Positions 14,968 through 24,366 are shown, numbered from the stretch's first letter. The stretch: 34,920 bases of DNA from an uncultured Trueperaceae bacterium (GCA_937907415.1 CALCHY010000298.1:1-34920); one strand, 5' to 3'. Notes: generated by a model not told the origin, from the letters alone. Program-made: numbers and translations.

Positions 14968-17900
14968 GTGCCGCCACTTGAACCTTCGTTACGCAACGCC
15001 CTGGAGAACACCATCGTAGAAGCGCGCACAGTGGTCGAAGAAGCCACACGTGCAGCACTTGAACGCCTCGCGGTGCACGAAACCACCTTCTACCCCACCA
15101 TGAGCGAAGAACAGCGAGCGCTCCGCAGAGCGCTGCGCGCGAAAGCCAGGCAACTTGGCGACACTCTCGACAAAACCTCAGACGACCCCATGCCCGGCTT
15201 AGTTCGCGAAACAGCCTATGAGAAATGGCACCAGATGCTGTTCGCAGCTTTCCTAACCGAAAACAACCTACTCATCTACCCTGGTTCCGACATTCCAGTA
15301 ACACTCGCTGAATGTGACGAACTAGCACCCGACCTTGGACTCGCAGACGCGTGGGAAGTAGCCGCCAACTTCGCCAGCAAAATGCTGCCCGGCATCTTCA
15401 ACCAAGACGATCCCAGCACCAAAGTAGAATTCGCACCCGAAGAACGACGCGCCATCGAACGCCTACTCGAAGCCATTCCGAAGCCAGCCTTCACTTCAGA
15501 CGACGGTCTCGGCTGGGTATACCAGTTCTGGCAAACGCAACGCAAAACCGAAGTCAACGCCAGCGGCCGAAAGGTCGGTGGCGCCGACCTCGCACCCGTC
15601 ACCCAACTATTCACCGAACACTACATGGTGCAATTCCTATTGCACAACACCCTCGGCGCCTGGTGGACCTCACGCCACCCAGATAAACCCCTGCCCACCG
15701 ACAAAAGCTACCTACGCACCCTCGACGACGGCACACCCGCCGCCGGCAAATTCGAGAAGTGGCCCGAACGCGCAGCCGACATAACAATCATGGATCCCTG
15801 CTGCGGATCAGGACATTTCCTAGTAGCCGCCTTCGCCCTAATGAAGCGCTTCCGGATGATAGAAGAGGGTCTCACCGAAAGCGAGGCCGGCGACGCAGTA
15901 ATCCGCAACAACCTTCACGGCCTAGAACTAGACCCACGCTGCACCCAAATCGCCGCCTTCAACCTCGCCCTTGAAGCCTGGAAGTCTGGCGGTTACCGCC
16001 AGCTACCACCCATGAACATCGCCTGCAGCGGCATAAGCGTCGGTAGCTCCGAAAGCGAATGGACGACACTCGCCGGCGATGAACCCAAAGCCGCCAACGC
16101 ACTAAAGCGTCTCTATCACATGTTCAAAAACGCACCCGACCTCGGTAGTCTCATCGACCCAACAAGACTCACCGATGACGATTCACTCTTCACCGCCACC
16201 TTCGAAGAAGTCGAAAGCCTACTAGGCAAAGCCCTCGCCAGTCCCTCCGAGCAAGACGACCCCGTAACCGCCGTGTTCGGAGAAGCAACCCGCGGAATCA
16301 CCCGAGCCGCTGACCTATTACGACGCCAGTACACTACGGTCGTCACCAACGTTCCATACCTCGCACGTGGCAAACAGGCCGACACCCTCAAGGACCACAT
16401 CGAACAAGCCTATCCAAACGGGAAAGCTGATCTCGCCACCGCATTCGTAGAACGATCCCGCGACTTCGTGAAGAAGGGCGGCACATATGCACTAGTCACA
16501 CCGCAGAACTGGCTCTTCCTCGGCAGCTACAAGAAACTCAGGAAGGAGCTGCTCCAAACACAGAGTTGGAATGTAGCCGCAAGACTAGGCACAGGCGCAT
16601 TCGAAACCATCTCAGGCGAGGTGGTTAACGTCGCTCTCTGCGTCATCACGAACTCGCAACCCGCTGCGGAGCATGTCATGGCGGGGATAGACGTAAGCGG
16701 AGAACAGACAGCAGAACACAAAGCTCATGAGCTGGCTGCTAGCCGTGTTACAGAATTAATTCAAGAGGATCAGCGTAACAACCCGGACTCGCGGATTACA
16801 ATTAATCCTCAAGACTCAGGCCTACCTCTCTTAGCTGATTACGCCGAATCCTACCAGGGAATCTGCTCTGGAGATTTTCCACGTTTTGGACGTTATTTCT
16901 GGGAATTGAAGGAAGTAGGTAAGGGCTGGATACTCCAACAATCTACAGTTGAAGCAGACATGGAGTGGGGAGGGCGGAGCAATGTTTTCCTATGGGAGAA
17001 TGGCTCGGGCCAATTCAGAGACTTTTTGAATCTCCGCCTTGGAGAAAACCATGGCGCGTGGGTAAGAGGCCTAGAGGCTTGGGATAAACAGGGTGTCTGT
17101 ATTAATCAAACACGCTCTCTTAACGCCAGCCTGTATTCTGGAGATGCGTTTGACAATAATGCAGCCGTAATAGTTCCGAAGGATTCGGCCAATTTAAGTG
17201 CTATCTGGGCCTTCTGCTCGTCCCCGGAATATTACACCGCAGTGCGAGAGGTTGACCAAAAATTAAACGTTACTAACCTGACTCTCCTAAAAGTACCTTT
17301 CGACCTTAGGTTCTGGGCTCAGAAGGCCCTAGAGAATTACCCAGCCGGCCTCCCAGAACCTCGCTCTCCTGACCCGACCCAATGGCTCTTCACCGGCACC
17401 ATCACCGAAAGCACACACCCCCTCCAGGTAGGCGTCGCCCGCCTCCTCCGCTACTCCTGGCCCGACCAAGGCAAGAGCACAGAACCCCACCCATTCTCAG
17501 AGTCCGAGCAGAACCTCGACGACCTAATCGACGAAGACGGTATCGTCTGCCTGCCACCCGTAGCCGGCATACAAAGCGCAGCCGAACGACTCCGCGCCCT
17601 CCTCGCGCGCGCCTGCTCCACAACATGGTCCCCAACAAAAGAAGCGGAACTACTCGCCTCAGTAGGCTACGACGGCAAAACAATAGACGACTGGCTCTGG
17701 GGCGACTTCTTCAAGCAACACACTCGACTCTTCAAGAACCGACCCTTCATCTGGCACGTCACAGACGGACGCAAAGACGGCTTCTCCGCACTCCTCAACT
17801 ACCACACCCTCGACCGAGCGAAACTCGAACGACTCATCTACACCTACCTTGGCTCCTACATCCAGCAAGTCCAAGATCAAGTCAACGCTGACGTTCAGGG

Positions 17901-18237
17901 CGCCGGCACGCGGCTAGCCGCCGCGCAGGAGCTCAAGAAGAAACTCGAACTCATCCTCCAAGGCGAGCCTCCGTACGACATCTACGTACGCTGGAAGGCA
18001 CTGCACGAACAACCCATCGGCTGGGAACCAGACCTAAACGACGGCGTGCGCCTCAACACTCGCCCCTGGGTAGAAGCCGGCATTTTACGCAACCGCTTCA
18101 CCATCAACTGGAACAAAGACCGCGGCAACGACCCCACCCCAAACACCAGCGGAACAACAGAAAGGCACAACGACCTCCACTTCACGCGCGCGGAAAAGGA
18201 AGAAGCCAGGAAAGCACATGCGAAGGTAACCGCATGA
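14968..18237 (+). CDS. pglX: BREX adenine-specific DNA methyltransferase PglX
   Basis: Methylates adenine in a non-palindromic site to mark self DNA and provides specificity for phage exclusion. It has 1,089 residues, slightly short for the family (about 1,200), from GTG 14968 after AGAGGAA. The AdoMet motif I is MDPCCGSGHFLVAAF (Asp at 276). The catalytic motif IV reads TNVPYLARGKQ (461-464 NVPY) instead of the usual NPPY. The presumed target-recognition region is about residues 557-790, and its DNA (16640-17340) differs in composition from the rest: one line counted there (16861-16920) is 25/60 G+C with 17 G and 8 C, while 15901-15960 has 9 G and 25 C. The frame is open throughout. No second pglX or specificity cassette is present. 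Confidence 0.94.
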   Translation: MPPLEPSLRNALENTIVEARTVVEEATRAALERLAVHETTFYPTMSEEQRALRRALRAKARQLGDTLDKTSDDPMPGLVRETAYEKWHQMLFAAFLTENNLLIYPGSDIPVTLAECDELAPDLGLADAWEVAANFASKMLPGIFNQDDPSTKVEFAPEERRAIERLLEAIPKPAFTSDDGLGWVYQFWQTQRKTEVNASGRKVGGADLAPVTQLFTEHYMVQFLLHNTLGAWWTSRHPDKPLPTDKSYLRTLDDGTPAAGKFEKWPERAADITIMDPCCGSGHFLVAAFALMKRFRMIEEGLTESEAGDAVIRNNLHGLELDPRCTQIAAFNLALEAWKSGGYRQLPPMNIACSGISVGSSESEWTTLAGDEPKAANALKRLYHMFKNAPDLGSLIDPTRLTDDDSLFTATFEEVESLLGKALASPSEQDDPVTAVFGEATRGITRAADLLRRQYTTVVTNVPYLARGKQADTLKDHIEQAYPNGKADLATAFVERSRDFVKKGGTYALVTPQNWLFLGSYKKLRKELLQTQSWNVAARLGTGAFETISGEVVNVALCVITNSQPAAEHVMAGIDVSGEQTAEHKAHELAASRVTELIQEDQRNNPDSRITINPQDSGLPLLADYAESYQGICSGDFPRFGRYFWELKEVGKGWILQQSTVEADMEWGGRSNVFLWENGSGQFRDFLNLRLGENHGAWVRGLEAWDKQGVCINQTRSLNASLYSGDAFDNNAAVIVPKDSANLSAIWAFCSSPEYYTAVREVDQKLNVTNLTLLKVPFDLRFWAQKALENYPAGLPEPRSPDPTQWLFTGTITESTHPLQVGVARLLRYSWPDQGKSTEPHPFSESEQNLDDLIDEDGIVCLPPVAGIQSAAERLRALLARACSTTWSPTKEAELLASVGYDGKTIDDWLWGDFFKQHTRLFKNRPFIWHVTDGRKDGFSALLNYHTLDRAKLERLIYTYLGSYIQQVQDQVNADVQGAGTRLAAAQELKKKLELILQGEPPYDIYVRWKALHEQPIGWEPDLNDGVRLNTRPWVEAGILRNRFTINWNKDRGNDPTPNTSGTTERHNDLHFTRAEKEEARKAHAKVTA
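16640..17340 (+). other. Compositionally foreign segment inside pglX (target-recognition part)
   Basis: Within pglX, G+C drops to about 40-43 % in counted lines (16861-16920: 25/60; 17101-17160: 24/60) against 55-60 % in flanking lines (15661-15720: 36/60; 17641-17700: 33/60). The strand skew also flips from C-rich to G-rich. Codons ending in T and A become common (AATTTA, GATTTT). The borders at about 16640 and 17340 are judged by eye. It coincides with the C-terminal half of the enzyme where specificity is expected to lie. Confidence 0.65.
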
Positions 18238-18267
18238 CCTCTCACTGTCTGGCATCTACAGATCCCC

Positions 18268-20586
18268 ATGAGTGACCCCGCCACAGTCCTTAGTCGATTA
18301 GAGGAAGCCCTCCAGGACGCTGGAAGCTACAACCCAAACGACGTGGTGGCGCCGGCCGCTATCCTCTGGACCGACAAGACTTCCAGCCTCTCCAAACTCA
18401 TACCTGCTTTACGGTCAACACTACCGATTTTGACTCTAGGTCCTTACGACCCGGAAACGCTGACTGGTCCTATCATCTGGCTTCGCTGCGTCCTAGCCGG
18501 CGCTCTATCCGTCCCAGGGTTATCTGAGGGCATTCCCATCATCTACCTCCCCGGCATCGGGCGGCAAGATCTGCGCGCTGTCGAATCGTGTCCTGAAGAG
18601 CTGCAACCACTGCTCGAGCTGCAATACCGCGGCGCGTATTTCAGCCAGAAAAACGGGCGTGACTGGACGCCTCACGCTTTCCTACAAGGGCACCTCGGCA
18701 TCAAGGTCAGCGAGGACCAGGCGACCCGCGTGGCGCTAGACCGAGCCGTTGTTAGAGTTTTTGAGGAGGACGTGAAGACTGTTGCCGCCAACGCTCCACT
18801 AGACGCCTCCTACCTAAACTCCCTTCTAAACCCCGACCCGGTCCGTCAGATCCTGTCGTGGATGAACCAGCCTGCAGAGGAGAAGCGGCGCATGACGGAG
18901 GAAGACCCCGGCATATGGTCGGCTTTCGAAGGGCTCAGCAAGCACCGCTTCGGCCTTGAACCCGAGCGTGAAGGCGCAGTAACGGCCGCGGAAAAGCTGG
19001 CCGCAGGAGAAGGCGAATGGTCGATGGTGTGGACACGCTTTAAGGAATCACCCCACCGCTATCCGCATCTTCCCGACCTGCTCAGGCGAGCCGGCCAGAA
19101 CCGGCCTCACGCCATAAACTACTTCGAATCGGAGGCGTGGCCCCAAGACAACGAGGCGGCCGAGGAACGCTTAAGGCAGGGACTGCTTGCTCTAGCGGAG
19201 ATGCCCGGCGGCGAAGCCCGGCAGGCAATAGAGAATCTCGAAGCCGAAAATTCCCACCGCAGGTCGTGGGTATGGGCCGAGCTCGGTATGGCGCCGATGG
19301 CCCGAGTGCTGGTCCCCCTCACGCGGCTAGCGACGGCTACATCCACACCGGTAGGCACCGGTTCACCCACGGAGATAGCGGATCGCTACAGTACCTCAGG
19401 TTGGGAAGCCGACCTTGCTGCCCTAGAGTCCCTCGCTGGCGCTACGAACCCGGCCGAGGAGGAAGCTGTCAAGGCTGCCGTTGAGGCGATCTACCGCCCT
19501 TGGCTCGAGGAAGGTGCGCGTACTTTCCAGCGAGCCGTCAACGATCATGGGCTCCCCAGGTTAGAGACGCGGGCCGAACCAGTACCCGGACGCTGCATCC
19601 TGTTCACAGACGGACTCCGTTACGACGTTGGTCAGGCGCTAGTTGAAGAGTTAGAGAGCCGCGGCGCCAGCGTAAACACAGCGTGGCGCTTCGGAGCGCT
19701 CCCCGGCGTAACGGCAACAGCCAAGCCTGCTCTCACTCCGGTTGCCGAGCTTCTCGGGGCCGGCAAGGAGTTCAGCGCCGTGTTCGAAACGACAACAGTG
19801 ACGGCGCCGGTTCTGCGCCGCGTGCTCGAAGACGCTGGCTTCCAGATCATCACTGAGTCGCACGCGGGAGACCCCACAGGTAGCGGCTGGATGGAGTACG
19901 GCAACCTCGACAGCCTCGGCCATGCCGAAGGGTGGCGGCTAAGTCGGCGCTTCAGAAATGAAGTCAAGAACATAGCCGCTCGTATAAGCGGCCTACTAGC
20001 CAACGGCTGGCAGGAAGTGGTCGTGGTTACCGATCACGGGTGGCTGCTCCTCCCGCAAAGCCTGCCCAAAGTAGAGTTGCCAGAACACCTGACGGTTGTT
20101 CGCAAAGGCCGCTGCGCCAGGCTAAAGCCCAGCTCGACTACTGACTACCAGACCGTGCCGTGGTTCTTCGACCCTGAGGTGCAAATTGCCGTAGCGCCCG
20201 GAATTGGGAACTTCATTGCCGGCCAAGACTACGAGCATGGCGGTCTGAGCGTCCAGGAGACTGTCTTGCCGATGCTGACGGTAACCTCTGAACTCGGCGC
20301 AGTTGCCAGCTCAGCAGATATCGATTCGCTTCGCTGGGTTGGTCTGCGTTGCCGCGTGACAGTGACAGGCGCCCCTGAAGGGCTTACCGCCGACCTTAGA
20401 ACCAAGAGTGCCGACCCCTCAACTTCGGTCTTGTTCGATAGGGAGTCCAAGCCGCTCTCTACTGACGGCCAAGTATCACTCGCTGCGGACGACGCCCACG
20501 AGGGAGAAGCCGTCCACCTCGTTATCCTTAGCGCCGATGGAGCAGTGCTGCTGCAACGTACGACCACGGTGGGAGCTGACACGTGA
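18268..20586 (+). CDS. pglZ: BREX phosphatase-fold protein PglZ
   Basis: Alkaline-phosphatase-superfamily protein, 772 residues from ATG 18268, 30 bases after pglX. The PglZ domain occupies the C-terminal half: RCILFTDGLRYDVGQALVEELE (metal-binding Asp about residue 449), the VVVVTDHGWLLLP motif (Asp-His-Gly at 589-591) and LSVQETVLPMLTV near the end. The N-terminal half is helical. The size is below that of the common type 1 PglZ (about 830-870), so it may belong to the group annotated as PglZ type B; I cannot confirm this without alignment. Its stop overlaps the brxL start by four bases (GTGA). Confidence 0.92.
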   Translation: MSDPATVLSRLEEALQDAGSYNPNDVVAPAAILWTDKTSSLSKLIPALRSTLPILTLGPYDPETLTGPIIWLRCVLAGALSVPGLSEGIPIIYLPGIGRQDLRAVESCPEELQPLLELQYRGAYFSQKNGRDWTPHAFLQGHLGIKVSEDQATRVALDRAVVRVFEEDVKTVAANAPLDASYLNSLLNPDPVRQILSWMNQPAEEKRRMTEEDPGIWSAFEGLSKHRFGLEPEREGAVTAAEKLAAGEGEWSMVWTRFKESPHRYPHLPDLLRRAGQNRPHAINYFESEAWPQDNEAAEERLRQGLLALAEMPGGEARQAIENLEAENSHRRSWVWAELGMAPMARVLVPLTRLATATSTPVGTGSPTEIADRYSTSGWEADLAALESLAGATNPAEEEAVKAAVEAIYRPWLEEGARTFQRAVNDHGLPRLETRAEPVPGRCILFTDGLRYDVGQALVEELESRGASVNTAWRFGALPGVTATAKPALTPVAELLGAGKEFSAVFETTTVTAPVLRRVLEDAGFQIITESHAGDPTGSGWMEYGNLDSLGHAEGWRLSRRFRNEVKNIAARISGLLANGWQEVVVVTDHGWLLLPQSLPKVELPEHLTVVRKGRCARLKPSSTTDYQTVPWFFDPEVQIAVAPGIGNFIAGQDYEHGGLSVQETVLPMLTVTSELGAVASSADIDSLRWVGLRCRVTVTGAPEGLTADLRTKSADPSTSVLFDRESKPLSTDGQVSLAADDAHEGEAVHLVILSADGAVLLQRTTTVGADT

Positions 20587-22640
20587 ACCCAGTCCCGATC
20601 GACTCCTTAGACCGGATTGCCGCTGAAGCGTTCGACGGGTACATCGTCCGTAAAGACCTGGCTCATAAGTTCAAAGGGCAGTACCCTGTTCCGACATATG
20701 TTGGAGAGTTCCTACTCGGCAGATACTGCGCCTCCACCGACCCAGTCGAGATCGAGGAAGGTCTCGCGATCGTCGAACGGCAGCTACGGAACCGCACCGT
20801 GAGGGCGGGCGAAGCTGAGCTGTTCAAAGCTGAAGCCCGCGAACGCGGCAGCATTAAACTGATCGACTTGGTTACCGCTCGACTAGATTCAGCCACGGAT
20901 TCTTACCTAGCGCAACTACCCAGCCTGCAGTTGCGGGACGTGCGCATCGATCCGAGCCTCGCCACCGATAACCAGCGCGTGTTCACAGGAGGCTTCTACG
21001 CCGAGGTGGACTTGGAGTACGACGCCGTTATCGCTCAAGAGAAGTACGGGCGGCCGTTTGGGATAACGGCCTTACGTCCAATCCAACTCTCAACGCGGTC
21101 ACCCCTCGAAACATTGTACGAAGGCCGCAAAGCGTTTACAGCTGAGCAGTGGAAGCATTTCTTGCTGCGCAGCATCGGCTTCGAGCCTGCAGAGCTAACG
21201 CAGCGTCAACAGGACGTGCTTCTACTACGGATCGTGCCGTTCGTTGAGCGCAACTACAACATGGTCGAGCTCGGGCCCCGCGGCACCGGCAAGTCACACC
21301 TATTCCAGCAAGTGTCGCCTTACGCCCACCTGATCTCGGGCGGCAAGGCAACCGTAGCTAAGATGTTCGTGAACAACGCCACTGGTCAGCGGGGCCTGGT
21401 GGCCCAGTACGACGTCGTCTGCTTCGATGAGGTTTCTGGCGTGTCCTTTGACCAGAAGGACGGCGTGAACATCATGAAAGGCTACATGGAGTCAGGGGAG
21501 TTCTCCCGCGGCCAAGAGAGCATCCGCGCCGAAGGCGGCATCGTTCTAGTAGGCAATTTCGATGTGGACGTCGAACACCAGCAAAGAATCGGTCACCTAC
21601 TAAGTCCCCTCCCGCCCGAGATGCGAGACGACACCGCCTTCATGGACCGAATTCATGCTTATGTGCCAGGCTGGGACGTCCCTAAGCTCCACTCTGGCCT
21701 CTTCACCCAACATTTCGGGCTAGTCAGCGATTTCCTCGCCGAGTCATGGACTCGCCTGCGGCCCCAGGGCAGGTCCTCGGTGATGCATAACCGCGTGCAA
21801 CTCGGTGGGGCGCTTAGCGGACGAGACAGTACCGCAGTTCAACGCACAGTAAGCGGTCTAATAAAGCTCGTCTACCCCGACCCAGAATCACAAGTCCCAG
21901 ACGAGGACCTAGAGTGGGCCGTTCGCCTAGCTCTAGAATCTCGCCGGCGTGTGAAGGAGCAACAGAAAAGGATCGGAGCGGCCGAGTTTCGGAACACGCA
22001 CTTCTCGTACACGATTGGGGAGGACGGCACTGAGCAGTTCGTGTCAACACCCGAGGTGCAGAGCGAGGACTCAATCGGTACCGACCCCCTGCCTCCAGGG
22101 CAGGTTTGGGCTATCGGCGGGGGCGGCACGGACGAGAACGCTGGGCTCTTCCGTGTTGACGCAACGTTTGGACCGGGATCTGGCGTTCGTGTCCTAAACC
22201 GTCCCTCCCCGGCGCCCTTCACCGAAAGCGTGCGTTACGCGGAACAGAACCTCTACGCTAGAGCCAAAGAGTTAGTGGGCGATAACGACCCGCGCTCTCA
22301 CGAGTTCTCGATACAACTCAGGGCATTTGATGCGGCTAAGGGTGGTGCTGCTCTGGGCTTCCCTGTCTTATTAGCACTATGCTCCGCACTACTAGGCAAA
22401 AACCTTCGTGGCGGGCTTATCGCCGTTGGAGGACTAAACTTAGGCGGTGGCCTAGATTCGGTGTATAACGCGGTCGACATCGCAGAGTTAGCGGTGGAGA
22501 AAGGGGCGACCTTCCTCTTGATACCGATATCGGCTCGCCGCCAACTGAATGAGTTGTCGGACGAGATGATCATGAAGCTGAGCATCCTCTACTATGCGGA
22601 GCCGCGTGAGGGGTTACTGAAGGCGCTTGGGGATTTCTGA
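20583..22640 (+). CDS. brxL: BREX AAA+ protein BrxL (Lon-like C-terminus)
   Basis: Last gene of the BREX operon, 685 residues, the usual length (about 680). It starts at GTG 20583, overlapping the pglZ stop. The N-terminal half ends in the AAA+ core with Walker A GPRGTGKSHLF (231-241) and Walker B VVCFDEVSG (Asp-Glu 282-283), followed by GYMESGEFSRG and LVGNFD. The C-terminal domain (about 560-680) has the Lon-protease fold pattern RAFDAAKGGAALGFPVLLALCSALLG and ends YYAEPREGLLKALGDF. The position of the Lon catalytic Ser is Ala here and the Lys position in the GGLNLGGGLDSVYNA loop is not Lys, so proteolysis is unlikely. Studied BrxL forms a DNA-binding multimer and is the restriction factor. 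The next base after its stop is the end of the second IS. Confidence 0.94.
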   Translation: MNPVPIDSLDRIAAEAFDGYIVRKDLAHKFKGQYPVPTYVGEFLLGRYCASTDPVEIEEGLAIVERQLRNRTVRAGEAELFKAEARERGSIKLIDLVTARLDSATDSYLAQLPSLQLRDVRIDPSLATDNQRVFTGGFYAEVDLEYDAVIAQEKYGRPFGITALRPIQLSTRSPLETLYEGRKAFTAEQWKHFLLRSIGFEPAELTQRQQDVLLLRIVPFVERNYNMVELGPRGTGKSHLFQQVSPYAHLISGGKATVAKMFVNNATGQRGLVAQYDVVCFDEVSGVSFDQKDGVNIMKGYMESGEFSRGQESIRAEGGIVLVGNFDVDVEHQQRIGHLLSPLPPEMRDDTAFMDRIHAYVPGWDVPKLHSGLFTQHFGLVSDFLAESWTRLRPQGRSSVMHNRVQLGGALSGRDSTAVQRTVSGLIKLVYPDPESQVPDEDLEWAVRLALESRRRVKEQQKRIGAAEFRNTHFSYTIGEDGTEQFVSTPEVQSEDSIGTDPLPPGQVWAIGGGGTDENAGLFRVDATFGPGSGVRVLNRPSPAPFTESVRYAEQNLYARAKELVGDNDPRSHEFSIQLRAFDAAKGGAALGFPVLLALCSALLGKNLRGGLIAVGGLNLGGGLDSVYNAVDIAELAVEKGATFLLIPISARRQLNELSDEMIMKLSILYYAEPREGLLKALGDF

Positions 22641-22719
22641 CCCAAGTTGAACAGTTGAGCTTGTAGCCCGTTCCTGTTTGCGTGGGGAGCGGGCTTGCTT
22701 GTCGTTTCGGTGGATTTGC

Positions 22720-22730
22720 TGTAGTGGCAA
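22720..22730 (+). repeat. Subterminal direct repeat, left copy (second IS)
   Basis: TGTAGTGGCAA, identical to 24356-24366 in the same orientation. It resembles the CCTGTAG-containing repeat of the first IS at the equivalent position upstream of the transposase. Confidence 0.65.
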
Positions 22731-22785
22731 TAGTGGATGTGCGATGGCGTGATGGGCGAGTGGTGTGCGTGCTATCATGGTGGCA

Positions 22786-24360
22786 ATGTTCGTGAAGCGT
22801 ACCAGCGTGCGCAGCGGCGGCCGGCAACTCACCTACCTGCAGTTGGTGGAGTCTTACCGCGATGGTGACAAGGTCCGGCAGCGGGTGGTGGCGAAGCTCG
22901 GCCGCGAAGACCAACTGGTTCCGGCCGACATCGACCGGCTGGTGAGGTCGCTGGCGGCTTACGGCACCCTGGCGGTGGGCGACACCTCGGGTCTGGAGGC
23001 GGCCGTGCTGCACCCGGGCCGGGAATTCGGGGCGGTGCATGCCCTGAACCACGTGTGGAGCGAGCTGGGCCTGCCCGGCATCCTGGCTGACCTGGCGGCG
23101 GGGCGGCGTTTCGCTTTCCCGGTTAGTGAGGTGGTGAAGGCGATCGTGTTCGCGCGGGTGCTGGAACCCTCCAGCGAGCGGGCGCTAGTGACGGAGTGGC
23201 TCTCGCGGGTGCACGCGCCGGAGTTCGAGGGCATCGAGCTGCAGCACGCCTACCGGACGCTCAAGTTCCTGGCCGACGTCGGGCCCGAACTGGAGGCCAG
23301 GTTGACGGGCGTGCTGACCGGCAAGCTGTTCGCCGACGCGTCCCTCGTGCTGTTCGACACCACCAGCAGCTACTTCGAGGGGCTCGGGCCCGAGGGGCTC
23401 GCCAGCTTCGGGTACTCGCGCGACAAGCGCGGCGACCGGCCGCAGGTCAACCTCGGGCTGCTCACCAGCCGCGAGGGTTACCCCTTGGGGCACTGGCTCT
23501 ACCCCGGCAAGCAGTCGGACGTCAGGAGCATGGCGTTGGCCAGCGCCGAGTTCCGTGAGCGCCTGGCGTTGGGCTCGTTCGTGGTGGTCGCCGACCGCGG
23601 CATGGTCAGCCAAGCCAACCTGCAGGCGCTGCGCGAGGACAACATCGATTACATCATCGCCGAGCGCTTGCGCCGCAAGGCGAGCCACGAGGCGCTCGCA
23701 CGCGCTGGCCGCTACCAGCGCGTCACGCCCACCATCGACGTCAAGGAAGTCAGCCGCGATGGCATCGAGCGCCTCATCTTGTGCCGCAACCAACCGAGGG
23801 CCGAGGAGGACGCCCGCAAACGCGAGGCCATCCTGAGCCACCTAGAGCAGCAACTGGAGCAGGGCTCGTGGCGCGAGAGCCTCAAGCCCGGCGCCCGGCG
23901 TTACCTCAAGGTCGACGGCAGCAACGCCCACATCGATAAGGGCCGCATCGAGGACGACGCTAGGTACGACGGGAAGTGGGTGCTCAGGACCACCACCACC
24001 CTGCCCGCTAGCGAGGTGGCGCTCGCCTACCGCGGGCTGTGGCGCGTCGAGGACGCCTTCCGCACCCTCAAGACGCCGCTCGAACTCAGGCCCATCCACC
24101 ACAAGAGCGAAGCGGGCGTCAGGGGCCACGTGCAATCGCGCGTGCTCGCCTACCTGCTCACCCGCATCATCGACGACCGCTTGGAGCAGGCTGGGTTCGA
24201 GATCGGCGCGCCCGCCGCCCTCACCGAGCTCTCTCGCATCCAACGCATCCCGGTGCAGCACGCCGGCCTCACCATCACCAAGACCACCACCCCCGACGCC
24301 AAGCAGAAGCAGATCCTCGCCGCCCTCGGAGCTGACGTACCAGCCCAACACGCCATGTAG
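22786..24360 (+). CDS. IS1634-family transposase
   Basis: DDE transposase, 524 residues from ATG 22786 (MFVKRTSVRSGGRQLTYLQL). The frame is open seven codons further up, but this start aligns with the other copy and follows the shared TATCATG box. The first catalytic Asp is in LVLFDTTSSYFEGLG, the second in VVVADRGMVSQANLQAL, and the Glu in LWRVEDAFRTLKTPLELRP followed by HVQSRVLAYLLTR. It lacks the acidic insert of the first transposase. Codon use is very GC-rich (third positions mostly G or C), unlike the BREX genes beside it. The TAG stop is part of the right direct repeat. Confidence 0.93.
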   Translation: MFVKRTSVRSGGRQLTYLQLVESYRDGDKVRQRVVAKLGREDQLVPADIDRLVRSLAAYGTLAVGDTSGLEAAVLHPGREFGAVHALNHVWSELGLPGILADLAAGRRFAFPVSEVVKAIVFARVLEPSSERALVTEWLSRVHAPEFEGIELQHAYRTLKFLADVGPELEARLTGVLTGKLFADASLVLFDTTSSYFEGLGPEGLASFGYSRDKRGDRPQVNLGLLTSREGYPLGHWLYPGKQSDVRSMALASAEFRERLALGSFVVVADRGMVSQANLQALREDNIDYIIAERLRRKASHEALARAGRYQRVTPTIDVKEVSRDGIERLILCRNQPRAEEDARKREAILSHLEQQLEQGSWRESLKPGARRYLKVDGSNAHIDKGRIEDDARYDGKWVLRTTTTLPASEVALAYRGLWRVEDAFRTLKTPLELRPIHHKSEAGVRGHVQSRVLAYLLTRIIDDRLEQAGFEIGAPAALTELSRIQRIPVQHAGLTITKTTTPDAKQKQILAALGADVPAQHAM

Positions 24361-24366
24361 TGGCAA
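24356..24366 (+). repeat. Subterminal direct repeat, right copy (second IS)
   Basis: TGTAGTGGCAA, overlapping the transposase TAG stop (24358-24360); identical to 22720-22730. Confidence 0.65.

Noticed and set aside
14968..18237. Phase-variable homopolymer tract or invertible cassette in pglX
   Set aside because: No homopolymer run long enough for slippage, no inverted repeats flanking the specificity segment, and no spare pglX fragment in the window.
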